A stretch of 64,000 nt of DNA. It comes from Syngnathus acus (lineage: Eukaryota > Chordata > Actinopteri > Syngnathiformes > Syngnathidae). Under the pieces are notes generated by a model. The model was not told where the DNA came from, made no database searches, and saw only the letters and a list, made by a program, of their open reading frames with translations. This document shows positions 38,274-50,678 of the stretch, one piece after another (the stretch's first letter is position 1; the number at the start of each line of letters is the position of its first letter). Made by a program: the position numbers and the translations under genes. Where the stretch lies: contig NC_051098.1 in NCBI RefSeq assembly GCF_901709675.1, forward strand, positions 3,856,000-3,919,999, read 5' to 3'.

Positions 38274-40235
38274 TTAATTTTTAATACTTTAATATTACTA
38301 TGGTAATAAACAGTACGTAACGATTAACAGTAGGTCTATGAAGTGATTTTGCCCCTATGTTAACACGAGAATGCTGAAATGCTGTATATTGAGATCAGAC
38401 CAAGCAAAATAGGTTAACAGTGCAGGTCTCCCATGACTTAGTACGCTAAATTGCTGAGGAAGTTTAAATGGGGAAACAAAAAGAACCATTTCTTCATTGA
38501 AGCTACAAATTCGATCCAAATTGTTGTATAAATAATGTAGAAATGTTGTATTGCTTCGTTTTAAACAACCATTGATCCATGTAAAGTGTGGTTATTATTT
38601 TAACCAGATTTACTTTTAGGTTGCTACTGAAATTAACATCAATATTCAATACAAGAATAAAAAAAAACTAAATAGGTAACATAAATTTAAGAGATTTAAG
38701 TAAAAAGGTATTTTGAATTAACAATAATTACCCATAAAGGGTAACTTGTGTGACATTAAGTATCTGCTTTTATCTAAAACAACATTTAAAACAATAACAG
38801 AGGGAAAAAGGCTGTACTTCAAGTTAATTTGGAAATTGGGTGTTGCGCTTACGTTATTTGTTGTCAAGTATGACGTCCAAGTTTGATGAGGTTGTACCGG
38901 CTTGAGTCTTCAGTATCCAGCCAAGAGTGTTCTACACCATCTCTTCTCGCCGAGCCCCAGCTTACAGGGTGCATTACTATAGGAGGGATGTGGGCGGGAG
39001 GTCGACTCGGGTTGATTTGGTAGGTGGATACTGTAGATGGCTGGAGGAGGGGCTGTTCTAACATACCTGAGTCACATGAGGGATTAAGGAACACCTCTTG
39101 GAAATGTCTTTTTATGCCCTTCTTATCTTTATCATTTCTCATTCCTTTTTATTTCATTTTATTTCAATGACAACTTTACACGATAGGCTAACTTTGATGT
39201 CTTTGTTCCCATAAGTAAAACATAAATGCAGTATTTGCTCATTCAAAAATTGCATAGTCCACTCTAATGAGTATTCCTATTACAGTATTTCTTTAAACTG
39301 CAGCTCCCGTTTAAAACTGAATAAAGAGAGTGTTGGAATCCCAGGAGAAAAACAAAAAAGGTTAAGATAATTAAAATCACTGGAATTTTTAAAAATGGAT
39401 ACACAGAGATTACATGATTTTATCATATGGTCGGGTAGCAGCCAGCAAGACTACATTTGAACTTAATCCCAGAGACTATTTCTGACCTTTGGTAGGTGCT
39501 TCTGGTCTGATTAGCAAGGTATAAAAACAAAAAACTGCTATTGAGCATTACTATGGTAACATGTTTGAGATCAATATTCTGACACAAAATTTGGTTGTAT
39601 TGTTACTACAATTAGATTTTTTTTCATTTGGAACTTCCAGTTCCTTCAGTGAGTTTACATGCCTTGAAGTATGTTACATGTTACAGCTGCAATGACACAT
39701 TATGTGGAAGTTGGAGTCACAATCGAATTCCTTCGTGGTTGGGAATGTGGCAAAAAGACAAGCAACTCGTCCACGAGAGTCACATATCTCCACTACTGAG
39801 CATGCAGCTAGAGGTGACCCATACTCATTTAGATGGGAAATGTCTATACAATGTATATTTGGACAAGTCTTTGTCTTCTCTTTGGTCCATGTGGCTTTCA
39901 ATAATATCAACTTGCCAAAGGGGAAATCATTCTCCAAGTAACAAGTCCTGAGTCACTTAAATCTAGTCACTAGTGCCTTTATAAACAGCAGCAATTCATC
40001 AGGAGCAGGGCTTCTAACATGCTCAATTTGTTCAACCTTTTCACTGGTCAAGGTGCCAAAGACAAAAAATGTAATTAGCCATTTTCTTAAGAAATGATGA
40101 TCTTATCCCTACTACCTGCTGACAGAGGTCTATACTTGTAGTAATAACTCTTTCTTTAAATCAATAAATGGTGGAATAATGGTGTCAAAGGTCTTCAAAT
40201 ATGCGGGTACACCTCAAGTCGTATAAAGTACTTAC
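38274..40235. other. Region without a recognised gene; one possible minus-strand exon and one multi-frame open block
   Basis: A minus-strand segment ending in TGA at 38864 is open to 39142 and has an acceptor-like GTGACTCAG near 39065. The reading includes QPLLQPSTVSTYQINPS and HSWLDTEDSSRYNLIKLG, which I do not recognise. At about 39628-39951 both strands are open in three frames, with no family recognised. The rest is A+T-rich. Confidence 0.35.
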
Positions 40236-40575
40236 ATCCATCCATCCATCCGTGTTTCTACACCTCTTGACCCCACGGGGGTCGTAGGCGTGCTGGAGCC
40301 TATTCCAGCAGTCATCGGGCAGTAGGCGGGGGGCACCCTGGACCGATTGTCAGCCACAGAGCACACAGAGATGAACAACCATCCGCACTCACACTCACTA
40401 GGGGGAATTTGGAGTGCTCAATCAGCCTACCAAGCATTGGGATGTGGGAGGAAACCGGGGTGCCCGGAGAAAACCCACGCGAGTCCGGGGAGAACACAGG
40501 GAGGGCCGGTGGAATCAAACCCGCACCCTCCTAACTGTGAGGCGGACGTGCTAACCAGTGCACCCCCGAGCCGCC
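40236..40575 (-). mobile_element. tRNA-derived fish SINE, slightly deleted
   Basis: Reverse-complement copy with the CATC tail at the left and tRNA-like head at the right (GTGAGGCGGACGTGCTAACC near 40540). Small internal deletions relative to 17448-17736. No convincing target duplication. Confidence 0.88.
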
Positions 40576-40781
40576 TATAGTAATTACAGGCAATAAATAA
40601 AAGCACATGTATCCTAAAGTACATATTGTGTAAGAACACAGTGGAAACCTTTCAGATGAAACCAATTCCATGATGCTAGTTCATTTTAAGTTGCTCTATT
40701 TTTTCATTCTTTTTTGTGTTAACCCCAAAACTTTCTTAACAATATGTTGTATGTGCCCCCACCTGGTGAACACTGATTAAA

Positions 40782-40925
<144 letters not shown>

Positions 40926-41499
40926 GAGAAATATGAGTTAAGCAGCAAAAGTCATCCATTTTTATCCATCACGGGTAGGGGACAGTCACCTGCTGTCGAC
41001 TAAAAATGACATCACAATTGCCAGGTCTCTGGTCACAACCAATCACAACTCACCAGTTTTCTGAAGCTCGGCAATTCATGAGGCTTCATTTCGCCATCAC
41101 AATGATTCATTGATTTGGTTTTCCTTTAGAATATATAGTTTTATGTTTTTCTCGTGTTTCTTTTGTGTCTGTCTCCGTAGGTTATTGTGTTCTTTTGTGC
41201 GTCTTTTACCCACCTTGTGTTTTGTCCAGTTGTCCATCATCGGTTTGTTGTGTCCCTGTCACGTCGTCTGTCATCCTGTTTGTTTACCTCCTCATGTTCT
41301 ATTCTATTTCCTAGTCTTTTTGAAGTTACTTTTGTTTTGATACTTGGGAATTTTTGGTTACCAAACTACCTTGTTTTGCATAATTTTTACTTTTGAATTA
41401 AATTACTTTTTATTGGACTCCTGCCTCATTTCTTAGCGTTTGGCTCCTCGACCATGCCACATGACAGTCTTACGTAATGTGGAGTGAATCACTTTGTAA

Positions 41500-41900
41500 A
41501 CGAGGAAGTACAACTAACAGTATATGGGTCTCCTATCGAAAGAGGAAATAAGTACAACATAAGATTATATTGACAACCTCAATAAAAACAAGGAAGTACA
41601 TCAAACAATAGATGTTTCTCCTATCAAAAGAGTACATAGTACAACATGTTGGGAATTACTATTGACAACCTCTTGGGATGGAAACCACACTTCAAAAAAC
41701 TCCAAATTAAATTATCAAAAACAATATCTGTGCAATCAGACTACAAAACAAAGTAAATAAGTCAACTTTGAAAATTGTATATTCGGCACAAATAGAACCT
41801 CATTTGCTTTATGGTACTGAAGTTTGGGGACACATACAGCAAGGGGACGCTGGGGGACGATGCCTTTGTGATAGTGACTCAGACGCTCTTGAAATTAATT
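41500..41900 (+). mobile_element. Decayed LINE reverse-transcriptase fragment
   Basis: Around 41645-41830 the plus strand reads like the C-terminal part of a LINE reverse transcriptase, with frame breaks: GITIDNLLGWKPHFKKLQ, then a region corresponding to LLYGTEVWG. The upstream 41500-41640 holds an imperfect tandem duplication (units with CTCCTATCGAAAGAGG and CTCCTATCAAAAGAG). The block 41110-41460, before it, is T-rich and may be another retroelement fragment. Confidence 0.45.
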
Positions 41901-42540
41901 AAACGTTATACTGCATTTAAATTGTTAGGGTTGATAGATTAGTTTGATCCTATGTTTATGTTGGAATGTAACCTGTAATAATTAACCAAACTTGTCCTGT
42001 CTTAACAAAGTAGTCGAACAAAGTGCTAAGATCCTTTGAACTGATTGACCAGCTGCAGAGGAAGCAAAAGTATTGGCTTGCTCACCCATGAGTAAAAAAA
42101 AAAAAAAGAAAAAAGAAATTTTTTAAAAGTATTTAGCCTACATTATACCAATATGTTCAAAGATTTACTAAAATTGTTTATTCGTTATATGTTTATTGTA
42201 ACATGTAACTTTGAAAATTATATAAATGTTACATACCGTACTGAACATGTTGCTTGATGTTTTGACCTAGAATAACCCATGAACGTTTATTGTCAAGTGT
42301 TTGTGCATGGGTTTTATGTCCACACTCTTTTTTTCCTTATCAGCTCTTCATTTTAGCCGCTCCTCAGTCCTGTAAACTACAATATGATTTTGCCTCGCCT
42401 CATTCCTGTAAACTACAATATGACAGAAAGAAAAACAATCACAGAATCGTGAGAGAAATTAAAAAAGTCACTGACATGCAACATACATCGCAACCTGCTG
42501 GGGCCTTATTTTCATTCTGAGTGCATGTCGAGCACAAAGC

Positions 42541-42800
42541 TCAGTCTACAGTATCTCACAAAAGTGAGTACACCCCTGACATTTCTGCAATGTTTTAATG
42601 ACATCTTGTCCTGGGACAACACTGAAGAAATGACACTTTGAGCCAATGTTAAGTAGTCACTGTATAGCTTGGATAGCAAAGTAAATTTATTGTTACTTCA
42701 AAGTAACTCAAAATACAACAATGAATGTGTATAATGCTAGCAACAAAAGTGAGTACACCCCAACTGAAAATGTCAAAATTGGACCCAAATGTCAATAAAG
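42541..42800. mobile_element. Left part of a Tc1-type transposon, split by an L2 LINE
   Basis: The start TACAGTATCTCACAAAAGTG and AGTACACCCCTGACATTT are the terminus of a Tc1 family common in fishes, and AAAGTGAGTACACCCC recurs near 42748. The Tc1 sequence stops at GTCAAT (42800) and resumes after the LINE at 46644 with ATTTTGTGTGGCCACCA. Confidence 0.85.
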
Positions 42801-45800
42801 CGAACCGTGTCCGCTATTTGTTTGTCCCCTGTCTGTTTTGTGTTTCCCGTTTTAAGTGTGCCCGTTTTTTTTTGTTTGTTTTTTCTCGCCTTTTCTCCTG
42901 CCCACCGCGTATCTCTGGAGCTCTGCTCGCACCTCTCCGATCCCGCTCCCTCTGACTACGAGCTACGCTAGCCAGCTAGCCAACCCACAACCGGACCCTC
43001 CTACCTCCCGGCTCTGAGCCTGTAGCTGCTTGCTCTTGGCTCGGCAAACGGCTCCAACCCAACTCGCTGGCCACTTGGCCGGCGTCCTCGGGGGGAGCAC
43101 CCGCTCGCTGCGAGCTCGCCGGTCGTGGCTCGGCTGTGTGCCGCCATGACACACTGGGGCGTGCCGTTTGCACGGGTACAGTCGGGATTGACCAACACCA
43201 CCACCCACTCCACCAACATCACGACTCGGTCCACTGCTGCTTCCATGCATTTCACTGCCTACCAACTTCTAGTTAACCAGCTACTAGCCATTTCTACCAT
43301 TTTATCTGGATTATTCCCTGCTGCTGTGACGTCGCATCTCCTGCATGAACTATCACTTCTGCTACTCCGGGCTTCCATTCCACAAACTTCTCGTCCATTT
43401 GTCTACACTGCTGCTGATCTTCATCATTTCAACAATAATCACCGTCTCCCTGCTGCTGCTGCCTCAGCTGCCAGCAAGGCTGGGATCCTCCGCCGTCGCC
43501 GCTACATCCACCGTAGCTCCGGACTATCTTTTAAACGACATTTCCCTGATGGCTCACCCATCCCCTCTTTCTGGACTAACTCTCGCCCCCCCGTCACCCC
43601 CACCTTCCGTACTGTCAACTTCAACAATCTCCACTCCCCCACCCCCGCTCCTTCATCCATCTCCGTCGCACTGCTGAACTGTCGCTCCCTCTCCAACAAA
43701 TCACTAGTTATTTTCGAACTAATATTGGACAATAATTTGGATCTGCTCCTTCTCTGTGAAACATGGCAACAGCCCCTGGACTATTTTTCTCTCCACCAAG
43801 CCACTCCGTCTAATTACAGCTACATCGCCAAACCCCGCCTCTCTGGGCGAGGAGGTGGTATTGCTGTCCTCCATAAGCGGTCCCTATCCATCACTGAATT
43901 GGACCTCAACCTCCCATCTATTTCATCCTTTGAATATCTCGCTTTTTCCCTCCCCAACTCTACTACTGCTGTTCTTATCTACCGCCCCCCCAAGTCTCAT
44001 CCGTCTTTTCTCTCTGAACTTTCTGAACTTCTCATCATCGTATCCTCAGTCTCCTATCGCCTCCTACTAATCGGTGACTTCAACATCCACATCGACCAGC
44101 CAACTGCTCCACTGACGTCTGACTTCATCTCCCTTCTGGACTGCTTTCATCTCACCCAGCACATCACCTTCCCCACCCACACCAAAGGCCACACCCTGGA
44201 TATAGTATGCTCCTCCTTTCCACTCACATCCAACCCCCGTCCTCTCACCTTTCCACTGTCAGATCATCTCTGCATCCTCTTCTCTGCCCCTCTACCCTCG
44301 CCTCATAAATCCACAAAACGCACCATCTCCTACCGCAACATCAAGACTGTAAACCCAATCACGCTTTGCCAGCTCTTATCCTCTGCTCTTCCTTCCGACC
44401 CCACTTCTTCCTCCCCTGATGACCTTGCCACCACGCTCAACAACATCCTTTCTGACTCCCTTGATTCCCTAGCCCCCTGGAAAACTTCCTCTGTTACATT
44501 CACTAACTCTGCCCCTTGGTACACACCGGAACTCCGCACCATGAAACAAACTGGCCGTCAACTCGAACGCCTCTACAAAAGAACCCGCCTCACCGTCCAT
44601 GCCGAAACCTTTAAACAACACATCTCCTCCTATCGTGATGCTCTTCTTGCTGCCAAATCTGCTTACTTCTCATCTCTCATTAATAACACCAACCGAAACC
44701 CCCGCATATTGTTCTCCACCGTCAACAAATTGCTCCAGCCACCGGTCACCAAGCCACCCTCCTCACCCGCCCTCTGTAATTCCTTCCTTGTCAACTTTAA
44801 CAACAAAATCGCCCAAATCAACAGTTCTCTGACCGACACCATCAATAACTCCTCCTCCCCCACCTCCCCTGCCCTCCTGCCCCCCCTTCCTGACCTCCCG
44901 CCCTTCCCCTCTCTCACTGCCTTCTCCCTTGTCGACTCCTCCACTATCCTAGACATCATTACCTCATCCAAGACAACCACCTGCTCTCTCGACCCTCTTC
45001 CAACGACCTTAACTAAGGCCTGCCTCCCTGTCCTCCTCCCCCACCTCACCACCCTTTTTAATCAGTCTTTATCCCTTGGCCACTTTCCCACTGTCTATAA
45101 ACTTGCAGCCATCACCCCCATCCTCAAAAAGCCCACCTTGGACCCACTCAACCTCTCCAACTACCGTCCCATCTCCAACCTTTCATTCCTTTCCAAAACC
45201 CTTGAATGCATTGTCTCCGCCCAACTCCACACCCATCTCCAGTCCAACAACCTCTATGAACCCTTCCAGTCCGGATTCCGCCCACTTCACAGCACTGAAA
45301 CAGCTCTAGTCAAAGTCACCAACGATCTCCTCATTTCTGCAGACTCTGGTGCCCTCAACATCCTACTACTACTTGACCTTAGCGCAGCCTTTGACACTGT
45401 GAACCATTCCATCCTCCTCCAAAGGCTGCGCCAACTAGGTGTTGAGGGCACTGCACTCGACTGGCTCACCTCCTACCTCACCAACAGAAACCAGTTCATC
45501 TCTCTCTCCGGTCACACATCCATCCTCTCCCCAGTTACACAAGGGGGTCCCCCAAGGCTCAGTTCTTGGCCCCCTCCTATTCATCTGTTACCTCTTTCCC
45601 CTTGGTACTGTCATCCGCAAACTCAATCTGGACTTCCACTGCTACGCTGATGACACCCAGATCTATATACGTACGACACCAACCCGTAACCCTTCCCTCA
45701 CCCATTTTGAAACCTGCATCTCTACAATAAAAGCATGGCTGACCCACAACTTTCTCAAACTCAACAGTGACAAAACAGAGCTCCTCCTCATAGGCACTAA

Positions 45801-46643
45801 ATCCTCCCTTAACAAAACTGGATCCATCACACTCACCATTGACTCCTCAAACATCACTCCCTCCCCTCTGGCACGCAATCTTGGCGTTATTTTTGACCCC
45901 ACACTGTCCTTTCAACCTCATGTTAGCTCAGTTGTCAAGACCTCCTACTTCCACCTCCGACGCATCGCTAAAATCCGGCACTGCCTTTCTCTCCCTGCCG
46001 CTGAATCTCTCATCCACACCTTCATCTCATCCCGGCTTGATTACTGCAACTCCCTTCTCACTGGAATCACTGCTCACTCACTCCATAGACTTCAACTAAT
46101 CCAAAACTCTGCTGCCCGCCTCCTTACCCACACCCGGTCCCGTGAACACATCACTCCTGTTCTCCACTCTCTTCACTGGCTCCCCATGAAGGAGCGTATC
46201 ATCTTCAAGATACTCCTCCTCACCTTCAAAGCCCTTCACCACCTGGCTCCCACTTACCTATCCGACCTCCTTGTCCCCTACTGCCCCAACCGTCCCCTCC
46301 AATCCTCCAATACTTCACGTCTGACAGTCCCAAAATCCAAACTCAAATCCTTCGGTGACAGAGCCTTTTCCTGCACATCACCCCGACTCTGGAACTCTCT
46401 CCCCCAGTCTGTCTGTGACTCACCCACACTCCCCATATTTAAGTCCCGTCTAAAAACGTACCTCTTCTCCCAAGCTCATGACCTCCCCTACCCATAACTG
46501 GTTTCCTCTTCTTAAGTTTACCCGATTGTTTCCTCCCCGTCCCCCTCCCCTCATGTATGTCTTTGCCTTGTTCCCTGTAAGCGTCTTTGGGTTTTTGAAA
46601 AGCGCTATACAAATTTAATGAATTATTACTATTATTATTAATA
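42801..46643 (+). mobile_element. L2-clade LINE, nearly intact, with one frame break
   Basis: About 3.84 kb inserted in a Tc1 element. One long frame (ATG at 43125 used, true start uncertain) runs to the G run at 45543-45547, and the reading continues in the next frame to a stop at 46495-46497. Domains: apurinic-type endonuclease (LNCRSLSNKSL near 43676, LLIGDFNIHID near 44060, HTLDIVCSS near 44190) and reverse transcriptase (NYRPISNLSFLSKTLE near 45160, LLLLDLSAAFDTVNHS near 45365, CYADDTQIYI near 45643), then SLHWLPMKERIIFKILLL. The 3' end AAGCGCTATACAAATTTAAT plus ATT repeats is the L2 type. No other stop is seen in the joined reading, so this is the least decayed LINE here. L2 rather than another CR1-group clade is judged from the tail and motifs. 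Confidence 0.9.
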
Positions 46644-46965
46644 TTTTGTGTGGCCACCATTATTTTCCAGCACCGCCGTAAACTTTCAGGCATGGAGTTC
46701 ACCAGAGCTTCACAGGTCACCGCTGGAATCCTCTTCCACTCTTCCATGATGACATCACGGAGCTGGTGGATGTTGGAGACCTTGCGCTCCACCTTCCGTT
46801 TGAGGATGCCCCACAGATGTTCAATAGGGTTTAGGTCTGGGGACATGATTGGCCAGTCCATCACCTTTACCCTCAGCTTCTTTAAGAAGGCAGTGGTCGT
46901 CTTGGAGGTGTGTTTGGGGTCGTTATTGTGTTGGAATACTGCCCAGTTTACGGAGGGAGGGGATC
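46644..46965 (-). mobile_element. Right part of the split Tc1 transposon, transposase C-terminal half
   Basis: On the minus strand this encodes MDWPIMSPDLNPIEHLWGIL, containing the last acidic residue of the DDE triad, then KRKVERKVSNIHQLRDVI and AVTCEALVNSMPESLRRC. It continues the Tc1 element begun at 42541. The N-terminal coding half and right terminus are missing; the sequence changes at about 46965. Confidence 0.88.
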
Positions 46966-47134
46966 ATGCTATGCAGGGCCGGGGACTGGGAAATTTTTTC
47001 AGGCCAGGAGTCAGTTATGTAACCAGGCCACCCTGGCCTTGCCCACACGTGCATGTTCACACCCACACTTAAATGCATGGGCACAAGCAAAACGCATTTT
47101 TGCGAACACATATGCACACAATCATTCTGTGTGT

Positions 47135-47862
47135 ATGTCAGAGTCAGAGTCAGCTTTATTGTCAATTCCTTCATGCTAAGACACACAAAGAAACCGAAAT
47201 TTCGTTCCCCCTATCCCACGGTGACGAGACACAGCACACGATCAACACACAAGTAAAACAACGGGGGAGAGAGTTCAGGACCCCAACAGCCTGGAGATCA
47301 CAAACTTCGCCAGTGGTGCAGTGCTGGCATCCCACAACAGAGTCCCGGCACCATTCGTCACGGATGTAGACGCACAGTCCACCTCCTCGCGATGTTCCCC
47401 CTCGTACAATGGCCCGGTCCGCCCGATAGCACGCCATCCACTCCAGATGCACAGCAGTCATGCACTGTCCGGTCCGTAGAACTCAGCAGGCATGTTGATG
47501 TCCAGCGATCGAACGTTCGCCAGAAGAATGGAAGGCACGGCCGGGCGAGCTGGGTTGGCCGCCAGCCTGGCCCGGACGCCCAACCGGGGGAGGAATAGCA
47601 GGCGAGTCCGGCGACGCTCCAGGATGGAGCAGACCGAGCGCCTTTAATGTCCCCGCTTCAAAGTCCAGATCGCCACAAAACTCGCTCTCGCCGATGTCGA
47701 GCAGAACCAGCCCGCCGCACTTGTAGCACAACCCGGTACGACGAGACGAACACACAAAACTGTCGGACAAACCCACATCAAACGACAAAACAAAACACCG
47801 TTCGGGACAGAGAAAGGCCGCTGCGTGTGCACGCGCCGCCATCTTACTTACTTACATCTTAT
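47135..47862 (-). mobile_element. LINE deletion derivative: 5' endonuclease region joined to 3' tail
   Basis: Reading the minus strand from 47862, a G+C-rich start (ATGGCGGCGCGTGCACACGC) leads to broken endonuclease coding (ANVRSLD near 47520, YRADRAIVRGGTSRGGGLCV and YIRDEWC near 47370). It then passes directly to the tail CAATAAAGCTGACTCTGAC at 47140-47160. The whole reverse transcriptase is absent. The same tail occurs alone at 6303 and 29703. Family not named. Confidence 0.75.
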
Positions 47863-47868
47863 GTGTGT

Positions 47869-47899
<31 letters not shown>

Positions 47900-47940
47900 C
47901 GTGCGTGCGTACGTGTGCGTGTATAAGAGGAAGGGATGAG
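47863..47940. repeat. (GT)n-rich microsatellite
   Basis: Short impure GT repeat with GC and CG variants, directly after the 5' end of the minus-strand LINE derivative. Confidence 0.85.
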
Positions 47941-48305
47941 GGGATGTTCATGTGTGCTCCTATGTATGATGTGGCTCTTTGCGGTAACAGTAAAAAATGT
48001 GGCTCTTAGTCTCTGACTGGTTGGCCACCCCAGCTCTACATGGTCTCCGTTATGCTGCCTCATTTTGAGCACAAATTGTTTTATTCATTTTTGTTTTGTA
48101 GGTTAAAATGTTTTATATATTGTGCTCCTGAGTTAATGTTTCTGATTACTTTGAATATTTGAAGATTATTTATTGCTGTTATTTAATTTAATATTATGTA
48201 TGTTATTATTTTATTGTATTTTTTTTCAGCATAAAATGGCAGTTGGTCAAGAATGTTTATTGTTTAAATAATTATAATTTGTTTTTTTAATTTCAGGCAA
48301 AGTGA

Positions 48306-48660
48306 TGCTGTCAGGATCGGAATGGAGCCAGGGCGACCAAATGCAGCTTGGACCAGGGTTTATTGAAAGAAAAGGGGAGTTGGAGTGGAGGATGAAGGGG
48401 AACAGACTGACAAAGACGTGGCACAAGAGACAAGAAGACATCAGACAAGACTACAGACGAGAACAATCCAAGAGGGAGTGACACGCAGACAGGACTTAAA
48501 TACAAGACAGGTAACGAGAGGCAGGTGACTGTGATTACACTGATCGTGGGCAGACACAGGAGGAGAGGGGCAAGTACACAGACGCGGACAGAAATTATGA
48601 CAACATGGACACGTAGTAGAACGATCTGGGATGAGTTGTAACAGTTGAACATTGAATCAC
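48306..48660. repeat. Interspersed repeat copy 2 (unclassified)
   Basis: Second copy of the repeat at 18071-18445: shared GGGCGACCAAATGCAGCTTG and GGACCAGGGTTTATTGAA, then a G+A-rich body and TTAAATAC motif. Same orientation as copy 1. The region 48660-49370 has no gene; a hAT-like right end (AATGATTGAGAAGCACTGG) lies near 48823. Confidence 0.6.
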
Positions 48661-49378
48661 TTCTGCTACAGACTAATAAACAATGTTATTAATAAAGTTA
48701 TTCTTCAGTGTAAGTTGATTTTTCTTTATTTTTTATTTATTTTTTGTTTTCTTTATTGTTAATAAGGGTACAAGCATGGGAGGGCGTGAAATGTTTTCTT
48801 CTCCCTAGGGGGGCACCACAGAAAATGATTGAGAAGCACTGGTCTAAGTCCAAGACCCCGCAATAGGGAAAGGTGACGTGGGTGCTATTAAAATATTTTC
48901 GAGATGGTAATAATTATAATCTGCTCAATGAATTGATTTTTGTAATGATTCGTTATGAATGAAATCTGGTGACGTCCACCACATACGTCCACGGAGCACC
49001 GAATCTGTGTACATGTGCCTCAATTAAATACACCGAAATTGCGTTAGACAATTTTCGTTGCAAAATATCACTTCCTTTCACCAGTCCAAAATTTAGTTTT
49101 CTATTCGCGACTAAATTTGCAGATGCGTGGGAACTATGGCAGAAAGACTCATTGCCGAAATTCCGAAAATAATGTCCAAAACGTGTATAAATGTGAACGG
49201 AAGGATGGCTATTGTTTACAAAAAAGTCTCTCTTGCATCGTGGCTGAAATAACTGCACACTAACCAGAATATAATTAACATTTTACTGAACTTCCAGGCA
49301 CACGTTCACACAGCACACTTTCGGTATTGCTTGTTGCTTTCTCTACTTTTACACAAAGCGTGTATCCGTCCTCTAGAG

Positions 49379-50285
49379 CAGTGGTCCCCAACCTATTTTG
49401 CGCCACGGACCGGTTACGTGTCAGAAATATTTTCGCGGACCGGCCTTTATATAAATAAATACATTTATAATAAATATATAAATACGATGAAATAAAATGA
49501 TACGACTGGCATAAAAACAAATATAAACCACATAAAAATAAAACTCACCATTACGTTGAATTAGTGGGAGCACTGAGCTTGTTTCTCAGAAACGAGCCGG
49601 TCCCATCGAGGCGTAATTGGAGACAATGTCCTTCTTGTTCACGTTTCTGTTCTTTAAAATAATTCCAAATGTTTGTCTTTTAATGCGGGATGCTTGGTCT
49701 CCATGTGCCGAAGCAGTTTTGAAGGCTTCATTGCCTCGTTAGCTAGCCTGTCGCCACATATTGTGCGTACTGGGCGTGGCGCGTCAAAGACACTTGTGGC
49801 GATAAATCCATATTTTAAGTAGGACTCCTGAAATTTTCTTTTAAATGCAGCTTTCCTTTTCTTAGAAGTCGTAGCCTCTTCTTCTTCCGTCTCCTTAGTG
49901 GGCTTTTTTCCCTTTCCGAAGAAGCTTTCCAAACATTGCTCATTTTTGCTAGCTTCGCGGGCTCTACTGCGGTGACATGTCACGTGACCGGGACGAACGT
50001 CTTGACCGAATTAACCTGTCAAGAGACACACATGCACCGACGGATGTAATTAGGAAATAATCGCCAGATTTTTTTATATTTTTCAAAATAAATTCTTACT
50101 CATTTTTGCTAACTTTGCGGGCTCGACTGGGGAAATATGTCACGTGACCGGGACGAGCGTCTTGACCTGAATTAATTGATCGTCGATAAAAAAAAATAAA
50201 TAAAATTTCTGTGCGGCTTGGCGGCCCGGTACCAAGTGACCCACGGACCGGTACCGGTCCGCGGCCCGGTGGTTGGGGACCACAG
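49379..50285 (-). mobile_element. hAT transposon fragment encoding a BED-like N-terminus (Buster type)
   Basis: Flanked by CTCTAGAG at 49371-49378 and 50286-50293. Ends CAGTGGTCCCCAACC and GGTTGGGGACCACAG are inverted repeats. On the minus strand, 49983-49654 is an open frame of 109 codons reading like the N-terminal zinc-finger part of a ZBED5/FAM200-type hAT transposase ([43 protein letters not shown]). The first zinc-binding Cys expected before ICG appears replaced, and the catalytic domain is missing. It is a non-autonomous copy. Confidence 0.85.
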
Positions 50286-50293
50286 CTCTAGAG

Positions 50294-50607
50294 CACAAGT
50301 GTCAAACTCAAGGCCCGGGGGCCAGATACGGCCCGCCACATCATTTCATGTGGCCCGCGAAGACAAATTGTGCATCAATGTCATTATTAGAATTGCGATT
50401 GTTTTCACTTTTAATAATATCTTTTTTTTTAAATATTTGACCAGTTTTTACTCGTCTGATTTGAAAACGAGTTATTTGTCAGTTTGTTTTGTAGCTTTTA
50501 CTTTATACAGTATGAGGTGCTCGTACATTTATTTGGGTTAAAATGGCCCTCCGAAAGAAGCTATGACTACAATGCGGCCCGCGAATAAAATGAGTTTGAC
50601 ACCCCTG
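50294..50607. mobile_element. hAT-type non-autonomous element
   Basis: Ends CACAAGTGTCAAACTCAAGG and GAGTTTGACACCCCTG form inverted repeats. CTCTAGAG lies on both sides (50286-50293 and 50608-50615). The left copy is shared with the neighbouring hAT, so the two elements are stacked. CGGCCCGC motifs near both ends are typical of this fish family. Confidence 0.88.
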
Positions 50608-50678
50608 CTCTAGAGGTAAACTCCGAAAACAACATAAAACACAGGCATCAGCACTAAGCGCATTCCTCTGGAAATTAT

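Noticed and set aside
43125-46497. Two separate overlapping genes of 841 and 352 codons
   Set aside because: Motifs are continuous across the frame change, so this is one LINE reading with a single-base break.
48953-49258. A minus-strand gene of 101 codons
   Set aside because: It has no recognisable family and lies among repeats; support is too weak to list as a gene.
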